NCBI GenBank assembly: GCA_035293805.1
Contig: DATGMD010000086.1
Location: forward strand, 48,888 to 112,887
From: JAJPHF01 sp035293805
Lineage (GTDB): Bacteria > Chloroflexota > UBA6077 > JAJPHF01
Length of the DNA stretch: 64,000 nt
Direction: 5' to 3'
Below the pieces are notes generated by a model. It was given only the letters and a program-made list of their open reading frames with translations. It was not told where the DNA came from and searched no databases. The translations under genes and the position numbers were made by a program. Positions within the stretch are counted from its first letter, which is position 1. Every line of letters starts with the position of its first letter. Below, in pieces: positions 25,691 to 34,766 of the stretch.

Positions 25691-27273
25691 CCGCCCCCCT
25701 CGCCGCGCCTCGGCGCAACCCGCTCGCCGGGCTGGCCTACCATTGGCAGGCGCTCATCTGCATCGTGCTCGGCTCGTTCATGGTGGTGCTCGACACGACC
25801 ATCGTGAATATCGCCCTGCCGAAGATCATCCAGGTGTTCCAAAGCACCGTGGACGAGGGCGACATGGTGCTCACCGGCTACATGCTGGCGCTGGCCGTGG
25901 TCATGCCCGCCACCGGCTATCTCTCCGATCGCTTCGGGGCCAAGCGCGTCTACATGGTCACGATCGTGCTGTTCACCATCGGCTCCGCGCTGTGCGGCCT
26001 GGCCCCGAACATGGCTGGGCTCGTGCTCTTCCGGGTGATGCAGGGGTTGGGCGGCGGCATGGTGCAGCCGCTCGGCATGAGCATCCTGTTTCAGTCCGCG
26101 CCCCCCAGCCAGCGCGGCGCCATCATGGGCATCTTTGGCCTGCCGCTCCTGATCGCGCCGGCGATCGGGCCGACGCTTGGCGGCTACCTGGTCGAGTACA
26201 TCGACTGGCGCTGGATCTTCACCCTGAACGTCCCGATCGGCGTGCTGGCCGTCATCATGGGGATGTCGATCCTGCGCGAGACGCCGCGCCAGGCGGGCGG
26301 CCGCTTCGATTGGGCCGGCTTCCTGCTCTCGGCGATCGGCTTCTCGGCGGCGCTACTGGCATTGTCGAAGGCGCCCGCCGACGGCTGGACGGCGCCGCAC
26401 ATCGTCGTGCTCTACCTGATCGCCGCCGCGGCCATCCCCAGCTGGGTCGTGGTCGAGCTCACGCAGGACGACCCGATGCTCGACCTGTCGGTGCTGCGCG
26501 ACCTCACCTACACGGTGGCGCAGATCGTCATCGGCGTGGCCACGGTGGCGCTCTATTCGGCGCTGCTGCTGCTGCCGCTATTCTTGCAGAACGTACGGGG
26601 CCTCGGCGCCATGGAGACAGGTTTCATTCTCCTGCCTAACGCCATCGCCGCGGCGGTGATGATGCCCATCGCCGGCCGGCTCATGGACAAGGTGGGCGCG
26701 CGGCCGCTGGCCGTGCCGGGCCTGCTCCTGCTGGGCGGGGCTACCTGGATGCTCTCCGGGCTCGACCCCGGCACCTCGGACGACGTGCTGCGGAACGCCC
26801 TCATTCTGCGCGGCCTGGCCACCGGCATCATGTTCATGCCCGTCATGACGGTGGCCATGGACAACATCCCGCCCCTCCAGATCCCGCGCGCCACCGCGCT
26901 CTCGAACGTGCTGCGACAGCTCGTCAGCGCCTTCGGCACGGCGATCTTCGCCAGCTTGCTGCTTGACCACACGCGGATGCACGAGGCCGCGCTGGCGCAG
27001 GTGGTCACGCCCATGTCGCCCGCGGCGGTGCATCTGCTGAGCGCGACCGAATTGGCGATGCGGGCGAGCGGCCTCGGCGAGGCCGCCGCGCACAGCATCG
27101 GCTTGCTGGCGCTCCAGGAGATGGTCCAGCTCGCGGCGAGCGTGCGGGCCTTCGACGACTGCTTCCGCATCGCCACGTTCGCCGCGCTGATCGGCGTGGT
27201 GCCAGCCCTCCTCCTCCACCAGAAGAAGAAGGCGGCCGGCAGCCACCACGAGGCCGTGGTGGAGATGGGCTAA
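25678..27273 (+). CDS. DHA2-type MFS drug efflux transporter (EmrB/QacA)
   Basis: 531 aa with 14 predicted membrane helices. Motif D1 (VVLDTTIVNIALPKI) in the first helix, motif A (GYLSDRFGAKRVYM) in loop 2-3, and motif C (GPTLGGYLVEYIDWRW) in helix 5 mark a proton-driven drug exporter. Translationally coupled to the HlyD gene. Ligands unknown; the MarR gene and operator upstream predict drug-inducible expression. Confidence 0.94.
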   Translation: MATVAAPLAAPRRNPLAGLAYHWQALICIVLGSFMVVLDTTIVNIALPKIIQVFQSTVDEGDMVLTGYMLALAVVMPATGYLSDRFGAKRVYMVTIVLFTIGSALCGLAPNMAGLVLFRVMQGLGGGMVQPLGMSILFQSAPPSQRGAIMGIFGLPLLIAPAIGPTLGGYLVEYIDWRWIFTLNVPIGVLAVIMGMSILRETPRQAGGRFDWAGFLLSAIGFSAALLALSKAPADGWTAPHIVVLYLIAAAAIPSWVVVELTQDDPMLDLSVLRDLTYTVAQIVIGVATVALYSALLLLPLFLQNVRGLGAMETGFILLPNAIAAAVMMPIAGRLMDKVGARPLAVPGLLLLGGATWMLSGLDPGTSDDVLRNALILRGLATGIMFMPVMTVAMDNIPPLQIPRATALSNVLRQLVSAFGTAIFASLLLDHTRMHEAALAQVVTPMSPAAVHLLSATELAMRASGLGEAAAHSIGLLALQEMVQLAASVRAFDDCFRIATFAALIGVVPALLLHQKKKAAGSHHEAVVEMG

Positions 27274-27370
27274 GCGCGGCGGCCGGTACCGGCGAGCCGT
27301 GGCAGGATCGCCGACTTGAACGGGCAGCGGCTTTCGCCACCATCGCGCCGCGCTATCGCGGTCGCGACGT

Positions 27371-27399
27371 CGGGCAGGGACCCGTCCCCTGCCGCCCGG
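27371..27399. repeat. dispersed hairpin repeat GGGCAGGG..CCCCTGCC
   Basis: Second copy of the family seen at 10361; lies between the MFS gene and the broken kinase gene. Confidence 0.55.
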
Positions 27400-27467
27400 C
27401 GCCGCTTTCCTGGGGGCCGCGTGAAGCTCTAGAGGTGGCGGCCCAGCGTGCCGGCACGAGGTAGCGG

Positions 27468-30400
27468 ATGGACAGGCAGACCGACTCGGCGACGGAGCGG
27501 ACCGCGGACTGGCTCGTCGGCGGCGGCGAGATGGGCAAGCTGGTTCGCGAGAAGGACTGGGCGCAGACGCCGCTCGGCCCGATTGAACTATGGCCGCAGA
27601 GCTGCGTACGGCAGTCAGCATCTGCCTGGCCTCCAACTTCCCGATCAACATCATCTGGGGCCCCGGGCGCGTCCAAATCTACAACGACGGCTACTGGCCG
27701 ATCTGCGGCGACAAGCACCCGCATTCGATGGGGCAGGACTACAAGGAGTGTTGGTTCTCCGCCTGGGACGCGGTCGGCAAGCCGTTCGAGAACGCGAGCG
27801 CTGGGCAGACCGACTTTCTGGTCAACCAGCGGATGTTCCTCGACCGCAACGGTTACCTCGAAGAGACCTTCTTCACCTTCTCCTTGTCCCCCATCCGCGA
27901 CGAGTCGGGCGGCGTCGGCGGGCTGTTCCACCCGGTCACGGAGATGACGCAGCAGACGCTGGCCGAGCGGCGGCTGCAGGTGCTACGCGACATTGCCGAT
28001 AACTCGGCCGAGGCCCAATCGGTCGTCGCCGCCTGTGCGGCGATCTCCCGGACGCTGACCGACCACGCGCTCGATGTCTCGTTCGCGCTGCTTTACTTGC
28101 TCGACGCCGATGGTAAGCAAGCTCACCTCGCCGCCACCGCTGGCCTGGCACCAGGAACCCTCGCCAGTCCGGTCGCGGTCGACCTGGGCGCGCCCCCGAC
28201 GGTCTGCTGGCCACTCACGGAGGCGGTGCGCGACCGCCACGTGGTAGAGGTAGCCGAGCTGGCGGAGCGCTTCGGGCCGCTGCCTGCGGCCCGTACCCCG
28301 AATCCCCGCGCACGGCGTTCGTGCTGCCGATCACCATCTCGGGACTCCCGCACCCGTTCGCCCTCCTGGTCGCCGGCGTCAGCGCGCGACGGGCCCTGGA
28401 CGAGGCGTACCGCACGTTCTACGTGATGCTCCGCGACAGCGTGACCAACGCCCTCACCAACGCGCGCAACTATGAGGAAGAGCGCAAGCGCGCGGAGGCG
28501 CTGGCAGAGCTGGATCGCGCGAAGACCGCCTTCTTCTCCAACGTCTCGCACGAATTCCGCACGCCGCTCACGCTGATGCTCGGTCCCCTGGAGGACCTGT
28601 TGACGGAGGCCGACCGGCTTTCCAGCAGCCAGCGCGAGCAGCTGGACCTGGCACACCGTAGTGCCCTGCGCCTGCTCAAGCTGGTGAACACCCTGCTCGA
28701 CTTCTCGCGGATCGAGGCGGGGCGAATCCAGGCGGTATACGAGCCGACCGAGTTGGACGTGCTCACCAGCGAGCTGGCCAGCGTCTTCCGCTCGGCTATC
28801 GAGCGCCCGGGGTTGCGCTTGGTCGTCGATTGCCCGCCGCTGGGCGAGCCGGTCTACGTCGATCGCGAAATGTGGGAGAAGATCGTCCTCAACCTGCTCT
28901 CCAACGCCTTCAAGTTTACCTTCGTGGGCGAGATCGCGGTCCGGCTGCGCCGCGATGGCGACCAGGCCGTACTTACGGTGGTAGACACCGGCACAGGCAT
29001 TGCCGCCGAGGAGCTGCCCCGCATTTTCGAGCGTTTTCATCGCATCCAGGGGGCGGCGGGGCGCTCCTTATGAGGGCACGGGGATCGGCCTCGCCCTCGT
29101 GCAGGAGCTGGTCAAGCTGCACGGCGGCACGGTGCGGGTCGAGAGCGAAGTGGACCGCGGCACCACGTTCATGCATGGTGGCAATTCCCTTCGGCACGGG
29201 CCACCTGCCGGCCGATCGCGTCGGCGCGGCGCGCACCCTGGCCTCCACCGCCCTGCGCGCCGAGGCCTACGTCGCGGAGGCGCTCCGCTGGGTGGCCGAC
29301 GAGCCCACCCCGCCTGTGCTCCCAGCGTCCGACGAGCAGCCCCAACTGATGGAGGCGGTAGGGCCGCCGGTGCCGGACGGTCAGACAGCGGCTGCGGCGC
29401 GCATCCTGCTGGCGGACGACAACGCCGACCTGCGCGACTACGTTCGCCGGCTACTCGGGCAGCAATATGAGGTTGTTGCCGTACCGGACGGCGCGGCGGC
29501 GCTCCAGGCGGCGCGGGCCGCCCCCTTCGATCTGGTTCTCGCGGACGTGATGATGCCGCGGCTGGACGGCTTCGAGCTGCTGGCGGCCCTGCACGCGGAT
29601 GAGCGGACGCGAACGCTGCCGATCATCCTCCTCTCGGCCCGCGCGGCCGAGGAGTCGCGCGTGGAGGGTATGGAGGCGGGGGCGGACGACTATCTCGTCA
29701 AGCCCTTCTCGGCCCGGGAGCTACTGGCCCGGGTGCGGGCGCACCTGGACATTGCCCGCGTGCGGCGGGACGCCGAACTACACGTCCGCGCGAGCGAGGA
29801 GCGGTTCCGGGCTCCGGTGAACGCGGGGGCCTACGCCGTGTACTCGATGAGCCCGGACTGGTCCGAGATGCGCTTCCTCGACGGTCGCGGCTTCATTGCC
29901 GACACGCTTAGCCCGCGCGCGTCCTGGCTGGAGCAGTACATCCACCCGGACGACCAGGCCCACGTGCTGGAGGCGATCCACGAGGCCGTGCGGACGAAGC
30001 GCGTGTTCGAGCTAGAGCATCGTGTGCGACGCGCGGACGGGACGCTGGGGTGGACGTTCTCGCGGGCCGTTCCGATTCTGGGCGCGGACGGCGAGATCAT
30101 CGAGTGGTTCGGCGCCGCCAGCGATGTAACGCCGCGCAAGGAGGCCGAGGCAGAGCTGCGCACGCTGTCGCAGCGGCTGCTCACGGTGCAGGAGGAGGAG
30201 CGCCGGCATCTGGCGCGCGAGCTGCACGACGAGATCGGCCAGGCGCTCACGGGGCTCAAATTCCGCCTTGCTAACGCGAGCCGTGCGGGGCACGGTTCGG
30301 ACGCCGCGGCGGTGACGAGCGGGGACGGGAACGGTTCAGACCCTTTAGCCGAGACGGAGGAGATCGTCCAGGAGCTTACCGCACGCGTCAGTGCGCTCTC

Positions 30401-30851
30401 GATGGGCTTGCGCCCGGTCGCGCTCGACAATCTCGGCTTGCTCCCCGCGCTGTTCTCGCACGTGGAGCGCTTCCAGGCGCACACCGGGCTGCACATCGAT
30501 CTGCGGCACGAAGGTGTGGACCGGCGGTTCGCCCCGCCGGTGGAGATCGCGGCCTACCGCATCGTGCAGGAGGCGCTCACGAACGTTGCCCGCCACGCGA
30601 GAGCCACCGCCGTCACCGTGCAGCTCCTGGCCGACGACGAGAGCCTCACGCTGGCCATCCGCGACAACGGGCAGGGCTTCGATCCGGCGGTCCACCCGAG
30701 TCGGGGTGGGCTCAGCGGGATGCGCGAGCGGGTCGAGCTGTTGGGCGGTATCCTGGCCGTCGAGACCGCGCCGGGCGACGGCACCCTCGTCACCGCCGAG
30801 CTGCCGCTGGGCGATGGGGCCGGGGCGGGCCAAGCGGAGGACGGCGCATGA
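27468..30851 (+). pseudogene. large hybrid sensor kinase broken by four frameshifts
   Basis: Reading across frames gives one long protein: PAS-like start (TPLGPIELWPQS / LRTAVSICLASNFPIN), GAF-like region, HisKA (FFSNVSHEFRTPLTLMLGPLED), HATPase (NLLSNAFKFT, EGTGIGLALVQELV), receiver (ILLADDNADLRDYV, VLADVMMPRLDG), a PAS, then HisKA_3 (RHLARELHDEIGQALTGLK) and a second HATPase (AYRIVQEALTNVARHA). Breaks: a lost C near 27603, a shift near 28287, an extra T near 29069, and a 4-nt duplication (CATG) near 29175. The last open frame (about 29180-30851; REC-PAS-HisKA_3-HATPase) is intact and could still be made. Its stop overlaps the next regulator (ATGA). Indel errors in the assembly are an alternative, but no other long gene here is damaged. 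Confidence 0.85.
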
Positions 30852-31504
30852 TCACCGTGGTCTTGGCCGACGATCACCCCATTGTGCGGCAAGGCGTACG
30901 CTCGCTGCTGGAAGGCGAGGACGGCTGTCAGGTGGTCGGGGAGGCGACCGACGGTCTCACCGCCCTGGACTTGATCGTGCGGCTGCGGCCCGACGTGGTG
31001 ATCCTCGATGTGCAGCTCCCCGACCTCAACGGCCTGGAGGTGGCGCGCCGCGCACAGGAGCACGCGCCCCACTGCCGGATCATCATGCTCTCCATGTTTG
31101 CGGATGAGGCCTACGTGCTGGAGGCGCTGCGGTATGGGGCCGTGGGATACGTACTCAAGGCGTCGGCCACCAGCGACGTGGTGGCGGCGATACACACCGT
31201 CATGGCTGGGCGACGCTACCTCAGCGCCCCGCTGACGGAGCGTGCCATCGACGCCTACGCGGAGCGCGCCCACGCCGCCGCTCGCCCACTCGACCGCTAC
31301 GAGCTGCTGTCGTCCCGCGAGCGCGAGGTCCTGCAGCTCGCGGCGCAGGGCTTGAGCAACGCCGAGATCGGCGACCGCCTGGTCATCAGCCCGCGCACCG
31401 CCGAGACCCACCGGGCGAATCTCCTGCGCAAGCTCGGTCTGCGCACCCAGACCGATCTCGTGCGCTACGCCGTGGGCCGCGGCCTCATCCTTGCCAGCGA
31501 CTGA
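30848..31504 (+). CDS. NarL/LuxR-type response regulator
   Basis: 218 aa. Receiver: VVLADDHPIVRQGVRSLL, phospho-Asp in VVILDVQLPDLNG, Lys in YVLKASA. HTH: LSSREREVLQLAAQGLSNAEIGDRLVISPRTAETH. Overlaps the sensor pseudogene by 4 nt (ATGA), so it was the kinase's partner and is translated from its end. The HisKA_3 kinase type matches NarL regulators. It is intact although the kinase is broken. Confidence 0.93.
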   Translation: MITVVLADDHPIVRQGVRSLLEGEDGCQVVGEATDGLTALDLIVRLRPDVVILDVQLPDLNGLEVARRAQEHAPHCRIIMLSMFADEAYVLEALRYGAVGYVLKASATSDVVAAIHTVMAGRRYLSAPLTERAIDAYAERAHAAARPLDRYELLSSREREVLQLAAQGLSNAEIGDRLVISPRTAETHRANLLRKLGLRTQTDLVRYAVGRGLILASD

Positions 31505-31530
31505 TACCGCATTCGGGGGTGGCATTTCCT

Positions 31531-31570
31531 TACTCCCTCTCCCTCTGGGAGAGGGTTGGGGTGAGGGCCC
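31531..31570. repeat. REP-like CCCTCTCCC/GGGAGAGGG repeat
   Basis: Copy of the dispersed palindromic family, 27 bp after the response regulator stop. It may serve as its transcript end. Confidence 0.7.
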
Positions 31571-31720
31571 GCCTCCGTCGGCGAACCCCCAGGGCCGGAT
31601 CGGATATGATTCCGTCCCGGCTGCGCCTCCGTCTATCCCGTAGTGACCATTACGGGCTACCCTGAGCCCAATCTGCGTAGCAGCCCTGATGCCGCGTGGC
31701 GCCCGAGCGATCTATGCTCG

Positions 31721-31921
31721 CTAGGGGCGAGGTTTCTGACGGCCTGCGACGGGAAACACCGACGGGCGGTATTCGGGGCTAGTCGGGGCCACCTGATCTC
31801 CCCGGATGGACGCCTGGCGGAGGCGCTCCATACTTTGCGCCATGAGTACGTATCCGTGGGCAATCAGTCGTTGCTGGCGCTCCACGTCGGCCCAGCGTTG
31901 GGCATTGCGATACGAGAACAT
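31721..31921 (-). CDS. 66-residue basic helical protein, unknown
   Basis: ATG 31921 has a strong GAGGAG 7-8 nt upstream. The sequence starts MFSYRNAQRWADVERQQ and continues with HGYVLMAQSMERLRQASIRG: an amphipathic helix rich in Arg and Gln, then a disordered tail. The frame upstream to 32182 has no RBS and is not used. No family recognised. It is divergent from another small helical gene at 32201 (279 bp apart). Confidence 0.6.
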   Translation of the reverse strand: MFSYRNAQRWADVERQQRLIAHGYVLMAQSMERLRQASIRGDQVAPTSPEYRPSVFPVAGRQKPRP

Positions 31922-32200
31922 GGGGGGCTCCTCTGTCACGACCGATGGATGTGGCCCGGCCTGAGCCCCCTGGTACAGCGGCCCGGTCTGCCTGACCGCC
32001 GATTTGTACCACATCGGCCCCATAGCTGGTGGCGTGGCCGGCCGCGTGTCGTCATCGGGCGGCAAGTACCACGCGTTCGAGGCATCGACGGGGCGGCCTG
32101 GAGGGCCGCTCCGCGGGAAGGGCGCGGAGAGCCTCCGTGGCACTCGCCACCCACGCTTTAGCGAGCGGGAGCCCGGGCTCACCGCTTACGAGGAGCATCC

Positions 32201-32395
32201 ATGTACGACGCCGAGCGGCATCGGCAGAAAGGGCGGCAGGCACTCGCAGAGGGTCGCGAAATAACCGAGCGCCTACACCGAGTGCGACAGCGGGCCGCGA
32301 TTGTCCAAGCCTCGAGCCAGGAAGTGATCAGCCGGTCGGAGGAGATTCTCCGCGCGGCTCGGATTCGGCTACTCGGGCTGCCCCGCAGCCGCTAG
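32201..32395 (+). CDS. 64-residue coiled-coil protein, unknown
   Basis: ATG 32201 has GAGGAG 6 nt upstream. Almost entirely one charged helix: RHRQKGRQALAEGREITERL..VRQRAAIVQASSQEVISRSEEIL, a likely coiled coil. A 13-bp hairpin follows the stop by 51 bp. Function unknown; its divergent arrangement with the gene at 31721 suggests a shared control region. Confidence 0.62.
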   Translation: MYDAERHRQKGRQALAEGREITERLHRVRQRAAIVQASSQEVISRSEEILRAARIRLLGLPRSR

Positions 32396-32446
32396 CCAGC
32401 CGATCCGGGCGACAGCATCCCGCCGAAGCGCTCGGCCGGGGATAGG

Positions 32447-32475
32447 GTATATGTTTGGCTTCGCCAAACATATAC
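32447..32475 (+). terminator. 13-bp perfect hairpin after the coiled-coil gene
   Basis: Arms GTATATGTTTGGC / GCCAAACATATAC around a 3-nt loop. Notably AT-rich for this genome; no U-tract. Confidence 0.6.
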
Positions 32476-32582
32476 TCCAACCTGGGCCGGCCGCTTAGGA
32501 GCAGCAGGTCTCGGCGGCCACCGTGAGAGCCTTCGAGAGCCAGCGGAATGCGCACGAACCCCAATGCAGAAAGGGAGCCGCC

Positions 32583-33071
32583 GTGACGGCGAGCCGTTGG
32601 CTCCACCTCGTGACGCTGGGCGCGAGCTTCTACAATCTGGGCGCCGTCGTGCTCGCCCAGCTGGGCTGGGGCCTGTGGGCGCAGGTGGGGCCTGACGAGT
32701 TCCCAGCGTACCATCGCCAATGGTTTCGCGGCGTGCAGGTCGCGATCTGGCCGCCCGCTGCCGTTGCCGGGCTGGGGGCGCTGCTCCAGCTCCGCTGGCG
32801 GCCTCCTGGCGCGCCCGTCTGGGCGGTTTGGCTCGGTGCCGCGCTCCAGGTACTGAACTTCGGGCTGACCGGGGCCTGGTGGGCGCGCTGGCAGGCGCAG
32901 CTCGCCGAGGTCCGGCTGCCCGACGGCCAGCTGCATCCGCTCTACGTACGGCTGATGCGCACGCACTGGCTGCGGGTAGCGCTCATCGCGACGTTCGCGG
33001 GCGTCGAGGCGGGAATGGCGGTGGTCAGCGCTCAGGTGTCCCCGAGGACGCGCCGCGGAGGCCTGCCATAA
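32583..33071 (+). CDS. four-helix integral membrane protein, unknown (DUF1772-like look)
   Basis: 162 aa from GTG 32583 with GGGAG 6 nt upstream; the in-frame GTG at 32523 has no clear RBS. Four hydrophobic segments: LVTLGASFYNLGAVVLAQ, VAIWPPAAVAGLGALLQL, WAVWLGAALQVLNFGL and LRVALIATFAGVEAGMAVV. Between the first two, GPDEFPAYHRQWFRGVQ recalls the F-x2-YH loop of DUF1772 proteins. Assignment is tentative. Confidence 0.7.
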   Translation: MTASRWLHLVTLGASFYNLGAVVLAQLGWGLWAQVGPDEFPAYHRQWFRGVQVAIWPPAAVAGLGALLQLRWRPPGAPVWAVWLGAALQVLNFGLTGAWWARWQAQLAEVRLPDGQLHPLYVRLMRTHWLRVALIATFAGVEAGMAVVSAQVSPRTRRGGLP

Positions 33072-33126
33072 CCCACTCCAGCGCGCGCCGCAGCTCGCAC
33101 GCCATCGACAGGGCAGATATTGCGTC

Positions 33127-33146
33127 CTCGCGTGCATGCACGCGAG
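33127..33146. repeat. 20-bp perfect palindrome CTCGCGTGCATGCACGCGAG
   Basis: Lies 56 bp past the membrane-protein stop, between convergent genes; probable termination or binding site. Confidence 0.5.
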
Positions 33147-33250
33147 CGTACCTCGCCAATGCCTGAGTTCACATGCTAACGCCGGGATCAGTACCAGCTC
33201 ACGCCCGGATCGCTAGCGCCGTGAAAGCGGGATGCGCTCGGCAATAGCGG

Positions 33251-33844
33251 TTACTGGGCGCCCAGGCTGCGGCCGGCCGGCCGTGGGCGGTAAGGATAGT
33301 GCAGCGTCTTGTCCGCGGCGAAGTTCTCGCGCAGGCCCGGCGTCGCGAGGTCCCAGTCGGGGCGACACTTCTGGAAGACGGCGCGCAGGTCGTGGCGCAG
33401 GTCTTCGGGCGACGGCCGGCCCCAGAACCAGTAACCGTTGTAGATCTTGTTGATGACCAGCCGCGGCTCCAGCACGAACGTGTACGGGATCATCGGATCG
33501 TGGTGCGGGTCGGTGTACTCCTGGATGTCCAGGTCCTTCTGCACGATTCGTCCCGGGTCCAACAGGAACGGCCACGGCGCACCCGTCGCGCTCCGCATGC
33601 GGTTCGCCTCGAGCGGGTCGTCGGTAGTAATCGTCACGAGCTTCGTGTAAGCCACCTGGATCGCGGGATACAGGGCAGCAAGCTCACGGTGCTGCACGAG
33701 GTCTTTCGGTCAGAAGTTGCCGCGGGTGAGGACCACGACCATCGGGTCGCCACCCTGAAGCTGCGAGAGGCAGCGCGTCTCGCCCATGTGGTCGGGTAGC
33801 TCGTAGTCCGGGAACGTGGTGCCTGGCACGATGTCCGCCCGCAT
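33251..33844 (-). CDS. peroxiredoxin-like redoxin with in-frame UGA at the peroxidatic Cys position (probable selenoprotein)
   Basis: ATG 33844 has GGAGAG 6 nt upstream. The frame reads MRADIVPGTTFPDYELPDH, then VVVLTRGNF-UGA-PKDLVQHRELA, then VTITTDDPLEANRM, PFLLDPGRIVQKDLDIQEYT, NGYWFWGRPSPEDL, and ends at 33251 (197 codons). The UGA is codon 45 (33710-33712). It sits exactly where AhpC/TSA-type proteins have the peroxidatic Cys (Cys-Pro-Lys-Asp/Glu in this subgroup). Sequence on both sides is intact and collinear, so this is one gene with one UGA. A 6-bp hairpin begins 14 nt after the UGA (listed separately). If decoded as selenocysteine, it would be a thiol peroxidase. Alternatives: a nonsense mutation or a base error. 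An automated caller would keep only the part after the UGA (33251-33697). Confidence 0.72.
33675..33695 (-). promoter_or_regulatory. SECIS-like hairpin inside the redoxin coding sequence
   Basis: GCAGCA / UGCUGC stem with a 9-nt loop (CCGUGAGCU) starting 14 nt 3' of the UGA; the loop begins 20 nt after it, within the 16-37 nt spacing of bacterial SECIS elements. The loop contains GU, though not within its first two bases as in the strict consensus. Confidence 0.5.
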
Positions 33845-33946
33845 CTCTACTCTCCGTGCGAGGATCGACCAGCACCGTACCACCGGCCGTGCGAGAGCGC
33901 AAGAGCCGGCAGTCTATCGGAGCCTCCCCCTCCTCCGTGAGTCTAC

Positions 33947-33983
33947 GTTGGCAACCTTCACCCGTAGGGTGAAGGTTGCCAAC
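33947..33983. repeat. 17-bp perfect hairpin with GTA loop
   Basis: Arms of 17 bp (GTTGGCAACCTTCACCC and its complement) with a 3-nt loop, 103 bp upstream of the redoxin gene in a 920-bp gene-free stretch (33845-34766). The rest of that stretch holds REP-like repeats and the inverted-repeat copy listed below. Confidence 0.75.
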
Positions 33984-34160
33984 GCGAATCCACGGGTTTG
34001 GGTCACCCCCCGCGTCTTGCGGCCGGTCACCAGACCCCGCCGGCTGCGCCGGACGATCGCCTCCCGCCAATGCATTACCTTGTAGGGGCGCCGCTTGCTG
34101 CGCCCTGCCCAGTCGCCATCCGGCCCGGTGTCCTAGCGCATCCGGCACAGGCTTCCCGTG

Positions 34161-34320
34161 CTCCCCCTCTCCTAAGGGAGAGGGGGGCAGCGGGGCGAGG
34201 TCCGCCCCTCCCCCTCTCCCCATCGGAGAGGAGCGACGCTCGCAGTATTCCGCGTCGCAGGGTGAGAGCCCGCCCTCGTCCCTCCCCCTCTCCCCCTGGG
34301 AGAGGGTCGGGGTGAGGGCG
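34161..34320. repeat. cluster of REP-like CCCTCTCCC/GGGAGAGGG repeats
   Basis: Three units in 160 bp, one carrying the full GGGAGAGGGTCGGGGTGAGGGC form at 34288-34320. Directly abuts the inverted-repeat copy at 34361. Confidence 0.7.
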
Positions 34321-34360
34321 TCCCTCTCCGGTTACTTCGCCAAGCCGGCCCGGTCGCAGG

Positions 34361-34619
34361 CCGCGAGGCGCGCAGGAGAGCGCCCGCCGTCCGGCGCGAC
34401 GTGGTCGCCTATCTTACGCCGTACACGCCTTCCCCGCACCCGCCGCCCGCGCCCGGCCCGAGGCACCCCGCCCCGCCGGCCCGGCCCGCGGCGGGACAGC
34501 GCGGGAGTATCGTACGGGGTAAACGATGCGACCTTCCGCGCCCGACCAGCGCGCGCAAACCCGCGCCCGGCCTAGCAGTTAACCATCCGGTCAAGGAGCA
34601 TCGTTTGACCGTTCCTCGG
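34361..34619 (+). repeat. ~255-bp long inverted repeat, copy 1
   Basis: Highly similar in inverted orientation to 41692-41946, with small indels. The best-conserved ~130 bp (34495-34619) contains AAACGATGC (34521-34529) and GCATCGTTT (34598-34606) as inner inverted ends, reminiscent of a small non-coding mobile element. Its translated frames are conserved only because the DNA is. Confidence 0.8.
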
Positions 34620-34766
34620 CTAAATTACTCGGCCCGTGGGTGGCTCCGCTGGCCCGATCAAGTCTGCTGCTGCCACGGGCCGCGCGTACGGCAAAAACGC
34701 CCGGCGCGCACGCCACGCGGATCGCGCCAGCATGGTTTGTCGCCCTTGTCGGCACCTGTCCGCAGC

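Noticed and set aside
33251..33697. short redoxin lacking an N-terminus
   Set aside because: Starts inside the domain after the UGA; upstream codons with RBS belong to the same protein.
33299..33799. 166-residue plus-strand frame
   Set aside because: Antisense to the redoxin gene, whose minus-strand reading has clear family sequence.
34400..34640. conserved frame QRGSIVRGKRC..PAPGLAVNHPVKEH shared by the two long inverted repeats
   Set aside because: It is conserved because the DNA repeat is; no start, RBS or third-base bias.
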